From: Clarireedia homoeocarpa
Taxonomy: Eukaryota > Ascomycota > Leotiomycetes > Helotiales > Rutstroemiaceae
Reading direction: 5' to 3'
NCBI GenBank assembly: GCA_001465935.1
Contig: LNKV01000045.1
Span: 62,001-126,000, forward strand
DNA length: 64,000 bases
Shown: positions 1 to 9,650 of the stretch, in pieces
How positions within the stretch are numbered: position 1 is the first letter of the stretch
How the letters are laid out: each line of letters opens with the position of its first letter
Made by a program: the position numbers and the translations under genes
Notes under the pieces: model-generated
Databases searched by the model: none
Told to the model about the DNA's origin: nothing
What the model saw: only the letters and a program-made list of their open reading frames with translations

Positions 1-1307
1 AGGATCGGGCAAGCCAACGCTATGAGGCAAATAAGAAGCTCGATAGGGTTATCGAGAAAATTCGCCAACAGCAGGGATTCGAAGACTTCTTACTGTCCCC
101 AAGCAAAGAAGAAATGCTACTTGCTGCACAGTCCGGACCACTGGTCGTAATAAATATCAGCGAATATCGTTGTGATGCTATACTTGTTGAACAGCATCAG
201 ATACAGACTTTGTACTTGCCAAATCTTACTATCGAGGAGATCAACAAAAGGTCAAATGCAAGACTAGAGAGCTCTAAGGTGCTCGAGTGGTTATGGGATA
301 TCATCGTTCAGCCAATATTGGATACTCTTGGATTTAGTCAGTCTCCACCTGATGATAATTGGCCACACGTATGGTGGATTCCTACCGGACCTCTAAGCAA
401 ATTCCCTCTTCATGCTGCTGGCCGTCACAATACATCTTCTACGGAATCAGCACTTGATAGAGTTGTATCGTCTTATAGTTCCTCTATCAAGGCAGTCATT
501 CATGGGCGGCGATATCCCGTTCTGAATGCTATACCACAAACTCCTGCTCAGGCACTTCTCGTTGCCATGCAGGATACTCCAAATCAAAGTAGCCTCCATT
601 TTGCAAAGAAGGAGACTAGTATGCTACAAAACCTTTGCAAATCGATGGATCTCATTGCTATTGAACCGGAACCTCGCGAGCAAATTATTTTATCGCATTT
701 GCCCAACTGCAAAATATTTCATTTTGCTGGACATGGGGAAACAGACAAGAAAGATCCTTCACAAAGCAGTTTGCTTTTAGAAGATGGCCATTTGAGAGTA
801 TCTAAACTCCTAGAGATTGACCTCCGCAAGCATTCACCATTTCTCGCTTATCTTTCGGCCTGCGGAACAGGCCAGATAAATGATGAAAAGTTCTTTGATG
901 AAAGTATTCATCTGATTAGTGCATATCAGCTGGCTGGCTTCCGTCATGTTGTTGGCACTCTGTGGGAAGTTAGTGATAAATCTTGTGTAGATATAGCGAG
1001 GGTCACGTATGAAGTAATACGAGACAGAGGAATGACAGATGAATCAGTATCTCTAGGGCTTCACAAGGCTATTAGAGAGCTTCGAGACCGCTCGCTGAAT
1101 GAATCACAAAAGAAGAGACAGGCGCGAATACGGGTTGAAAAAGATGGCAAAGCATTTTTGGACGATGAAAGGGAAACTAGGAATACGGGCAGCAAAGAGC
1201 AGGATACCAGATTGCCAAGGAAAGTCTTTGAAGACGATTCAGATGACGAGGATGACAGGCTAAGAGGGCCATTGTATTGGGTTCCATATGTCCATTTCGG
1301 CGTATAA
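1..1307 (+). CDS. CHAT-domain caspase-like protease, 5' end cut by the window edge
   Basis: The frame is open from base 3 through the first internal Met at 114 to the stop at 1305-1307, so the true start lies outside the window. CHAT domains are caspase-clan peptidases. The His motif FHFAGHGE (His about residue 207 counted from the Met at 114) and the Cys motif LSACGTG (Cys about 250) are both present, followed by the family's AGFRHVVGTLWEVSD segment and the end YWVPYVHF. An acidic low-complexity linker (about 370-385) precedes that end. Fungal CHAT proteins often carry TPR repeats N-terminally; that part cannot be seen here. The gene runs convergently into the caspase-like gene at 1439, only 131 bp away. 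The catalytic residues look intact. The substrate is unknown. Confidence 0.9.
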   Translation, partial: DRASQRYEANKKLDRVIEKIRQQQGFEDFLLSPSKEEMLLAAQSGPLVVINISEYRCDAILVEQHQIQTLYLPNLTIEEINKRSNARLESSKVLEWLWDIIVQPILDTLGFSQSPPDDNWPHVWWIPTGPLSKFPLHAAGRHNTSSTESALDRVVSSYSSSIKAVIHGRRYPVLNAIPQTPAQALLVAMQDTPNQSSLHFAKKETSMLQNLCKSMDLIAIEPEPREQIILSHLPNCKIFHFAGHGETDKKDPSQSSLLLEDGHLRVSKLLEIDLRKHSPFLAYLSACGTGQINDEKFFDESIHLISAYQLAGFRHVVGTLWEVSDKSCVDIARVTYEVIRDRGMTDESVSLGLHKAIRELRDRSLNESQKKRQARIRVEKDGKAFLDDERETRNTGSKEQDTRLPRKVFEDDSDDEDDRLRGPLYWVPYVHFGV

Positions 1308-1438
1308 TTTCTTTATCTGATTTCATTTCGGGAATAATTTATTTGCGATATACATAATACAGCAAGTTTAATATCGCCTTGGGGTTATTTCACTACAGTT
1401 ATTCGCGATTCAATACAATTTGTTTCTAGCCCATAATC

Positions 1439-3448
1439 TCATTCTATTTGCTGCCCTCTCGAACGTACACGAATGCGAAAATTCACTGCAGCCCAATCCT
1501 CCGGAAGGATACTATCACTCCTTGTTGCCCTCGTCATATATGGTCTGCCTTTCTTCATTGACTTGCCTAGTTCTGGCAATTCTAGTAATGTAAATGAAGT
1601 CAGCTGACTTGCAAGAAATACTTTGATGATCTCTTCATAATGGTACTGTGTCTGACATTTCATATCGTCGGGTGCTTCGATCCGCAGTTTCTTCTTCCAG
1701 TTCCTCGTTGTACTGTTATTCGGAGATGATGGGATGACAGCGTGATTTGCACGGAGAGCATTCTCTATATCCCAAAAAGGCCCTAGACTGTAAACATAGA
1801 TATAAAGATCATAGTCTCCCTTGTTCTCCACATGAAGAGAGAGCCTGTCGCCATCCTCCACCTCTATTGAGCATTCTCGATGAGAACAAACTGGCTGAAA
1901 ATGGCCTGTCTGTGAACATCCTGGACGAAACTCTTTGCAAATTGAGTTGGTAAGTTTGATGTTGAAATTTTCTCTGAAAGGATATGATGGGTCTGCTAGT
2001 GCTTCGTTGATCGTATTGCTCACTAGTTTGAACTTCGCTATATGCTCGATGAGGTCTAAAATGTGGCTTATATCCTCCCTTTCATCGTGCATCGTGGTAG
2101 ACTGCTCGATGATATTCAAGGACTCATCCCTGATTTCGTAGATGTTCTCGGTATTTTGAGCTATATAGAAAGAGATTGATTGTTCTGAAATCTGATTCGT
2201 ACTGAAGATACTGAGTGATTGTTGTGCTTTCAAAGCTGTCTCCCAACCCTCGAGAGATGGGGAATTGAGCTGAATTTGAATAGGAAATTTCCGTAGGGAC
2301 AAATGTGTGAGCGGTGTTGCGACCCAACCTGTCCTAACTTGAATAGATGGTATATTCGACAATATCAGGTCAGAAACAAAAGTTCGAACATTCATAACCT
2401 TGGCAATTATTGGGTCTCCTACGGATCCCGCTTCAGGATTGATATCACCAAAAGGATACAACACAAATTGGTCGCCATCACAAATGCCATGTATATAGCC
2501 AGCTTGTAACTGAAAGCTCTTATCCGGTTTTCTAACAATTAAGATAGATGTTTGGTTGATGCCCGGTAGAGCACCTCCAAAGATTCCTTGATCATTATCT
2601 CCATAACGCATAGGATTTTGTCCACGACAAGTATTTCGGACCCTAGTAGACAGGTATTCGTAAATGAGCCGCTGTTTTATGCTAGGACCACCGGATTCTT
2701 TCCAAGCTTTGAGTAAAAAATAGGAGAGTGCTCCACGATAATGCCCATTTCTGTCAAAATCATGCTCCTGTGCTATTTCGTGAGGGCCAGAAGCAGCGAT
2801 AACTATATATCTATCTGGATTTCTCAGCAAATCAAAGGACGCGAGAACATGGCGGTAAGTTGGAACAAGATGATTTTCAAGAGAAGGCGGGTATGCAGCA
2901 TCAACTAGAGGATCGTAATCGAGGAATCGGATTGAGGAATCATTTCGCATCACGCCACCAGATTGGCAACAATCCAATACAAGTGTCACTGTTAATTTTT
3001 TATCCACCATCTTATTAAGCAATTGTGTCAACTCCAGCCCTCGAAGGTATCGAGTTCTGGGGCTACTTGCTTCATTGAGAAGAACCAATGCCAGGGTTCC
3101 CGCGGAAGTGTTGGAGAACTCGCTAGGGAGCGGACACGAGGTGCCATGTCCAGAGAAATGTATATATACAAAATCTCCGGGCTTGGCTAAGGAAGTTACA
3201 TCCTTTATACTAGAGACCACGTTGTCATATGTTGGCCAAAACTGTGGATCTTCAAGCGGACGAGAAGCGTTTGGTTCATCTGGTCGGCTTGCTGTCAACA
3301 TTTTTATATGTTTAACGTTTGTTGTTTCGTCCAAGCATTTCCTAATTTCTTGGACATCTCGTACGCAACCTTTCAGAGGTCGTCCCGGGTAAAAGTTGAT
3401 CCCGATCAAAATTGCATAATTCATCGCAATGGTTTTTTGTTCTTCCAT
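1439..3448 (-). CDS. Caspase/metacaspase-fold (peptidase C14) protein
   Basis: A single 669-residue ORF. The N-terminal third is a C14 caspase domain: strand YAILIGINFYP (11-21), catalytic His in IHFSGHGTS (about 101) and catalytic Cys in the metacaspase-like DCCQSG motif (about 161). The remaining ~400 residues have no domain I can name. They include a beta-rich stretch (about 535-640) resembling the C-terminal modules often fused to fungal caspase-like proteins, ending near LLELPEL and a basic tail. There is no N-terminal prodomain or zinc finger as in type I metacaspases. Met1 or Met9 could be the start. It sits tail to tail with the CHAT protease, so two caspase-clan enzymes share one locus. 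A role in regulated death or protein quality control is inference. Confidence 0.85.
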   Translation of the reverse strand: MEEQKTIAMNYAILIGINFYPGRPLKGCVRDVQEIRKCLDETTNVKHIKMLTASRPDEPNASRPLEDPQFWPTYDNVVSSIKDVTSLAKPGDFVYIHFSGHGTSCPLPSEFSNTSAGTLALVLLNEASSPRTRYLRGLELTQLLNKMVDKKLTVTLVLDCCQSGGVMRNDSSIRFLDYDPLVDAAYPPSLENHLVPTYRHVLASFDLLRNPDRYIVIAASGPHEIAQEHDFDRNGHYRGALSYFLLKAWKESGGPSIKQRLIYEYLSTRVRNTCRGQNPMRYGDNDQGIFGGALPGINQTSILIVRKPDKSFQLQAGYIHGICDGDQFVLYPFGDINPEAGSVGDPIIAKVMNVRTFVSDLILSNIPSIQVRTGWVATPLTHLSLRKFPIQIQLNSPSLEGWETALKAQQSLSIFSTNQISEQSISFYIAQNTENIYEIRDESLNIIEQSTTMHDEREDISHILDLIEHIAKFKLVSNTINEALADPSYPFRENFNIKLTNSICKEFRPGCSQTGHFQPVCSHRECSIEVEDGDRLSLHVENKGDYDLYIYVYSLGPFWDIENALRANHAVIPSSPNNSTTRNWKKKLRIEAPDDMKCQTQYHYEEIIKVFLASQLTSFTLLELPELGKSMKKGRPYMTRATRSDSILPEDWAAVNFRIRVRSRGQQIE

Positions 3449-4025
3449 GTCGGATAAAGCCTCAGAGGCGCACAGTAACTGAAAAGTAGCAGTAGCTGAG
3501 CTCTAGATAGTATGATAGTTGATGTCGACATCCAATAATATAATTAAGTGTGATTACATAGTGGTCGAGTAAAACTTTCAACGTAGTGTAGTCCGAAAGA
3601 ATGATCATCAAAGCTCCCAATTGATCTTGTCGTTTCCACAAAATAGTTGTGTAACCAGGCTTCAAGGCGCCACATACGCCGAGTCATATGTGCTTATCCT
3701 GTCGCTATAAGAATCGGCATTTCGCTGTCAGCTATCCGATACAGCCAGCCTCTCCATAGTATAATGTAACGTGCATATTTCATTATGCTGGCAGTAATGC
3801 TACGTTAATCGAACAACACTAGGCACATTTTATCACAGGTGGTAACGAATGATTGGATTTCTGTTTGCAGGATGATAATATGCTTTACACAGGTATATGC
3901 ATAAACAGCATTAGGAGGTACATATGAGGTCATGGAAAACTGAGCATTCTCCGTGCGCACACCAGCATGAAACCTCTTTGAGAGCCTATTCGATGTGGGG
4001 TATTGTTCCAGGCCTGATTCTAGAC
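3449..4025. other. Gene-free stretch upstream of the caspase-like gene
   Basis: Only short shadow frames occur here. I see no recognisable protein, tRNA or repeat. The 5' part should hold the promoter of the caspase-like gene. Confidence 0.5.
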
Positions 4026-4344
4026 TCAAGATACAGCTTCTAGATCTGTCCCTTCTATTTCCTCGCCATTTCGAACCCACTGGTTTTCGCTATCGCAAAG
4101 ACGATATTTACCTGTCGAAGTCACCTGTGCCACCTGATAAGGCCCATGGCGTGATCCACCAGAATCGACAAGATACACATTATCCCCAACGAAGAAATTT
4201 GCTTGCTAAATTTGATTTCTTGGTATAAGCGTTCAACGAGTCACATTCACAGAGATTACGAACCACGGTGTTAGCCTCAATCCAGACACGCCCATCGTCA
4301 CCCACCACCTGGACCTCTGGACTCGGACTCCTAGAATCAAATGC
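4026..4344 (-). pseudogene. Frameshifted remnant of a C-terminal protein module
   Basis: On the minus strand, bases 4344 to about 4200 read as SRSPSPEVQVVGDDGRVWI...CECDSLNAYTKKSNLASKF and hit a stop just after 4190. From about 4190 a second frame continues as FVGDNVYLVDSGGSRHGPY...GKYRLCDSE...NGEEIEGTDLE and stops at 4026-4028. The two parts abut without splice signals, so a single-base indel best explains the break. The second half looks like a short beta-rich cap found at the C-terminus of some large fungal proteins; I recognise the pattern but cannot name the family. No upstream body of the gene is visible, apart from a pyrimidine-rich run near 4362-4373 that might be a former intron end. 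It is a truncated relic. Confidence 0.55.
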
Positions 4345-5389
4345 TTAGTTTGGTTTTATTAAAAAAAAAAAGACATCAAGTGGTATAAACCTTTCAGTAT
4401 TAGACATTATACTATAGTTTTCAAACTGGAGGGCTAGTGATTGCGATTGGATAGCTCTTGAAATCAAAATTCGAAGTTAATCTGGTCGCTACAAGATAAA
4501 GTATTGTATAGAAGACTTTGTATCGAGTCCCAGACGATTTTTATATATCATTTGTCTTATAATAGTGGCTTTTCTATTTCACATTTGCCGTGGTACGCCT
4601 TGGGCACTGCCGGTGAGCCTCGAAACCTATTACTGATTTATAATATATGTATACTGACGTGGGCTGGATGAGACCGGGTAGCCTCACTATACATACGTCC
4701 AAATTCTTAGCCTTTTTCATTGGAGGGGTACTTTTCACTGAAATCAAGGACTCATTCACAAATTGCTTGCGTGCCAAGCCTTAAATACCCGGGAAATATG
4801 CTGTAACGTGATTTGACTCTACAGGATGTACTAACGGCACATTGTAACACAACTGTCGATGTGATTTGAGAAATGCACCCTTGATATAGAAATGGTTGAA
4901 GAGAGTCGGCCACGTATACTGTTGATTTCAAGGCATTGGGTATTTTTGTTGGTATTTTTCATGGGCGAAGTTTCAATCTTACTGGGTATTCACCGTGTTG
5001 GTGCTTACATGCATATATCGTTTCATGCATAACCGGTGACCCCACTCACTAAGCTAAGCCTCAATATTGTCTGTATGCTCGCGAATGGGTGGAGCAAGGC
5101 ATAGCTCCACGATTACCAGTATTCCACGGGCCACAGTTTAGTTCCGGATTAAGCTAACAATCGACGAGGATTACAACTTCTTACGCTACGTTATGGTAAC
5201 TAAACTAATCGAGACTAGAGAGAGGTATGTTCATCAGGCTCCGCTTACTGTGGCTAAGTAAGGCTTGCCTACAGTACTACATCTAGTAGATCAGCCTCAT
5301 ACGGTCAGGATATACATTACAGAGACTCGGAATGACTTACTGTACCCATTCATTAAAGCAATTTTAGAAATTTTTTTTTCACATCGACG
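4345..5389. other. Gene-free stretch
   Basis: No coding pattern, RNA gene or transposon terminus was recognised. Frames are short and interrupted. It separates the pseudogene from the DUF6594-like gene. Confidence 0.5.
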
Positions 5390-6483
5390 ATGGAATATCT
5401 TACATCTCTCACAGTGCGATGGAAGATTTGGAGGTCCAAAAAGCAAAGTCTTTTACCGACAAAGCAAAGTATGAAAGCTTGAAGTATATCGGGTGAACTT
5501 TCGAAATTCTCTACTAATATTACTTAGTTGAGGACTATAGACTCGGTTATCCACAGTATTCTGCCCTTATCTCGGGCCATGATTCATTCTTCATATGTCG
5601 ACGTTTCTCCAGATTACATGCTCGTCTCCTTCTTTTGAAACAAGACAATTTGTCCTTGTTAGAACAGCGCCTAGATGAGATTGATCAAAATGAGCCTTGT
5701 CCTCTTTTTCTCGGCCAGTGTCGATCCGATAAGAATTTGGCTCGCAAGACTATCCTATCAGAAATCGATTCCTGTTTGACTGACTACAGTAAGACTATAT
5801 TGCTACACCTTATAGAATGCAAAAAACTAATTTATACACAAGATTTGTTTGTCGAAAGACTCTCCCGATCTTTGAGTTATGGGACTACTCCAGAAAGAGA
5901 AGTGCAAAGCTTAAGGAATTGGGTGAATAACAAGGGTTGCTTGAGTAGGAACGAGACAGCATACTTGGCAAACACCAGAGAATTAATGTGTTTGGCTCCC
6001 CCTAAAGACAGTGCAATGAACAGGCTAGAGAATTTGGTAGAAGATGTGCTCATAAAATTCTATAAAGGTTTTCGAAAGGCATGTGGAAAATTCGTAAGAT
6101 TCTGGGGCAAGCTAACAAAACACAGGATCCTCAGTACGATATCTCAATCGATCCGAATATTTACATATACTCTGGCTCGATGATTAAGCATATAGGGAGA
6201 TTCTTGATTCTACTCCTTGCAATAATTATATTGTTGGTGCCTATTATTGTCTGTTATAGTAGCAATAACCTTTCATTGCGAATGATGATAGTCGTCTTTT
6301 CTATTACATTGTTTTTGACGATTCTATCTTGGTTAATAAAATCGAGAACAATGGATTTGGTCATTGCAGGTGCAACGTAAGTCCTTGGAATATAATCTAT
6401 AAAACATTGAGCTGATTTAGGATGTGTTCAGATACACCACAGTTCTAGTCGTCTTTATTTCTGGGACAACTGTAGCTAGCTAG
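5390..6483 (+). CDS. DUF6594-family membrane protein with very short intron
   Basis: Proposed exons are 5390-5468, 5528-6093, 6126-6376 and 6432-6483 (315 aa). Exon 2 opens with EDYRLGYPQYSALIS and FSRLHARLLLLKQDNLSLLEQRLDEID, a pattern I associate with the fungal DUF6594 family. Exon 3 gives DPNIYIYSGS and two hydrophobic helices (FLILLLAIIILLVPIIVCY; MMIVVFSITLFLTILSWL). Exon 4 adds YTTVLVVFISGTTVAS. The last intron (6377-6431, GTAAGT...CAG) and first intron (5469-5527, CTAAT, TTAG) look normal. The middle one needs only 32 bp (GTAAGA, AGCTAAC, ACACAG) or 41 bp with the next AG. Exon 1 is the least certain; a rival start at 5419 reads well but cannot be spliced in frame. Function is unknown; a cytosolic coiled region ends in a membrane hairpin. 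Confidence 0.65.
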
Positions 6484-7653
6484 AAGACAGAATAAGACTT
6501 GTATACAGAACTAAATATATAAATGAAGAGAGGCAGATCATATATAACTAGAGTAAAAAAGGGTAATAGTATTCTTGTAGAAGATTAGACTGTAGTGAAT
6601 TTTCGTATTTGTATATATTCAAAGCGGCAGTAAATAGAATAGGATTATAAAATCTACTCAGGTTAGCCAGATGTGATAGAATACTATTAAAAGGGGCTAT
6701 TGCATAGGCCGCTATCCACGGATTTCCTCTTTCAAACTATATCAAACACAAAGATTAATCCGTAGCAGTGTAGACACTCAATATACTGTATTTGTCTTAC
6801 TCATACATACAGTAGGTTTCCAAAGCCGTACACAAGATCTCTTGAGGAAATTGTGGGAAGAGAGTGAACAATAATAGTTCTCTTAGGAAAAAGTGAGAGA
6901 ATATATTATTTGCTATATCAAGATTCTAGAGGATTATACCACACTGAAAAGGGGCAGCTCAAGTCTAGAATAGGATTAAAAGTCCTCCTAGAATGCACGC
7001 GTGTCTGCGTGCGTGTTAGTGTAAAAAAACGTATATAGGGAATGTAGACGAGAACCGTAGTAGACCGAGAATAGAAAGATATAAAAGGAGAAAAAAACAG
7101 ATAGCACTGAACAGCCAATGGAATTTTTGGTGTCTGTGAGTAATAAATGAGAGAATATCTGACCGGATTTGAGTGTCGGATTTGGTTGGTATTTGGTTTA
7201 AAGAAAGTGAATCACTTATTTAAACGGTACAGTAGGTGATAGAAATTCAAAGGCAAAATTATGGTTCATTCTACGGCAGGTGACGCATGTTGTCATTTAC
7301 ACTGTGAGGCGCTTGCCACCCATCTTTAGCTGGCTCCTGCCATCAAGGCCTAGTCTTCAGTACAAGGCTGTTTCAAACTAGAACTTTGGAAGAGAAACGA
7401 GGTTTTAGTCTCCTTAACTGTAAGGGTTGACATTCACTCGTATCACTATACTAATGGTCAATCCTCGCCCTGAAATCAAAAAAACTCACATAAAATTAAA
7501 AAAGAAAATAGATATAATTATGATCTATGAAAATGTTTCAATACACTGATTGGGACCTTGCAACGTACCAATAGCTAAACTTATGTCAAATTCACCTGAT
7601 GTATCTTAGCTATTATTCCCCCGCAACACAATCAAGGATAAGACGATTGCGAA
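6484..7653. other. AT-rich gene-free stretch, possible degenerate LTR-like DNA
   Basis: About 1.2 kb of AT-rich sequence with many stops in all frames. It has TATA-like and CCTCTAGAATC-type segments reminiscent of decayed LTR DNA, but no matching terminal repeat, target duplication or transposon protein could be confirmed. Treat the repeat idea as weak. Confidence 0.3.
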
Positions 7654-8529
7654 TCACTTTTTTTCTACCGTCATAAGTGTGTCTGCCGCCATAAATCTGT
7701 AGACTTGCGGTTTGCTCCCAACATCCAGAGGAACCCATCTACATCCTGGATACATAACTCGCGCTCGCTGCCTGCCTTCGACTGAATTAATGCACCCATT
7801 TGCTTGCATTTCATGCAGCAAGTTGTACATTGTTGTAACTTGGAGAACAGTTTGGTCATGAACAAGACGCTGCTCTTCCGAGAGATTCAACTGCTTCTCT
7901 ACCTCAACAAGATTCGTGCGGGCACAAAGAGCATGACCTTTTGGTAGAGTGTAGAACACAATTTCGTGGTGCCACCTCATCCAGTTTTCAAATCTCGGGA
8001 TGATCTCACGAATTTGCTTGCCGGGACTTATCCAGTTGGGGAGATATCTCGGACGACCTAATGTCCAGTACTCAGAGGGAAGCTTTGTCGACATATCATC
8101 AATCCCGAGGCGTCTGGCATTCCCTATTTGCATCATAATTCTCATGTCTAACATTGCCTTGCGGCAAAACCAGGAGTCGAACCCGGCATACCTAGGGCAT
8201 ACGATGTCACGTTGACTAACCCAGATGTTTGTAGCCACAGATCCGCGTACATCGCCCAAACTGGCCCAGTTCACATAGGCCCCCGATTTCATTGCTTCGA
8301 CTCGGATTTCCTTGCTCACCATCATGATCGACGGCTCAGGGGAGTCAGTCGTAAAACGGTGACTGTCATTTTCGGGGTCACAGCCATCAACCATCCAAAT
8401 GGGAATAACTCGCGGCGTCTGGTAAACGAAAGAGAGGATACGAAGCTGAAGCTCCTTGGGTAGATCTGAATATCTATGAAAAGCCTGAAGCTCATCTTCT
8501 TTCGGTGTAGCTAAACTTTGTAAAGACAT
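7654..8529 (-). CDS. 2EXR-domain protein
   Basis: An intronless ORF of 291 residues. The segment FHRYSDLPKELQLRILSFVYQTPRVI (about 17-42) matches the fungal 2EXR domain, an F-box-like element (F..F..LP.ELR..IW....PR.I) found in large expanded families of Pezizomycotina. The middle carries LPNWISPGKQIREIIPRFENW and further conserved-looking aromatic residues. No catalytic motif, signal peptide or membrane segment is seen. The F-box resemblance would suggest an adaptor role, but no function is established for these proteins. The start ATG is the first in frame and fits the domain distance. It lies alone between two gene-poor stretches, as is common for this family. Confidence 0.8.
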   Translation of the reverse strand: MSLQSLATPKEDELQAFHRYSDLPKELQLRILSFVYQTPRVIPIWMVDGCDPENDSHRFTTDSPEPSIMMVSKEIRVEAMKSGAYVNWASLGDVRGSVATNIWVSQRDIVCPRYAGFDSWFCRKAMLDMRIMMQIGNARRLGIDDMSTKLPSEYWTLGRPRYLPNWISPGKQIREIIPRFENWMRWHHEIVFYTLPKGHALCARTNLVEVEKQLNLSEEQRLVHDQTVLQVTTMYNLLHEMQANGCINSVEGRQRARVMYPGCRWVPLDVGSKPQVYRFMAADTLMTVEKK

Positions 8530-9650
8530 TGTAGGAAAATAACTAGGTCAAGACAACAACTTTATCGGTTTTTAGTATAGCGCTAGGAATATCTAGGACC
8601 CGAGTTCCACAAGACGCTGAGGCTGGTAGTTGAAACAAGCTTAGGAGATGCAGAGCTAGAGATGATAGGAAAGATAAATTGATAGAGGACGGCGAAGTCG
8701 TAAATTGTAAATCTGCGTGAAAATCGAAATGATAACTGATAGAAAGTGGAGAGACCTTAACATGATACAGTCATTGTTGTTCTTCCACTGTTTTGAAATT
8801 TTCAACAAATAAAATACAATCTATTCGATACTGTTCAACAATAACAACAACTTCAGTACAAGCATTGTTATGAGCAAGGTGAATAAGGCTCATATGATGC
8901 TTAACAGCAGCACCCAAATCACCGAACATCTAAGTATAGTGGTGATACCACTTGATCTCTGGCCTATGGTACGATTTCGTGATCATGGGGATCTTATTAA
9001 AAAGTGACATTCAAATATTACTCAGGAAAAAATTCTTTGTTGTTCCATCTTTTAATATGCCCATTGCCTAAAGATTGATAATGAACACACTGTCGATATT
9101 CTGATTCAGACCAACATGCAGTCTTTATACTAAACTTAATATAAGAGCATAGGTACCAGGGCACGGCAGCAATATATGGATAGGGGAAGAGAGACAAGAT
9201 AATGAGAATGGAGTTGAGAGAATGAAGACGAGAATATAAATTTGCAATAATCGCACCCGCGTAGATGTGTAGTTGGTGGTGGCGGTTGACAGAGCGGATA
9301 TCGCTGTTGCCATGCCCACCGTGTGAAGCCGTTTATCTGCTCAATATAACAAAAGCTGTTAAGACATCTAATTGTTAGAGTAGTTTAGTAGAATAGTAAA
9401 TATACTTTATATGATGATGTTGCAATGTGATAGAGGAAGGTCGTTGATGTCCGGACGTTGTCAAAACAACCCCACCAGCACATTACTAATCACCCCGCAC
9501 CCACCAATGACGACGTCCTTCTCTTCCAACGACCTCAAGCTTTCCACTTCCGTTCCCTCCCGCCCTAAGTAACCACTACGAGACTTTCCTCCCATTCTCT
9601 CTCCCTGACACATTTCCCATCCAAGCCAAGAGTCTCTCAAGTTCGCAATC
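8530..9650. other. Intergenic stretch between divergent genes
   Basis: Holds the upstream regions of the 2EXR gene (minus) and the A/B-barrel gene (plus). AT-rich, with only short frames. Nothing else recognised. Confidence 0.5.

Noticed and set aside
5419..5496. Alternative start for the DUF6594-like gene reading MEDLEVQKAKSFTDKAKYESLKYIG
   Set aside because: It resembles a family N-terminus, but the only donor (5493) joins exon 2 out of frame. The start at 5390 with a 59-bp intron keeps the frame.
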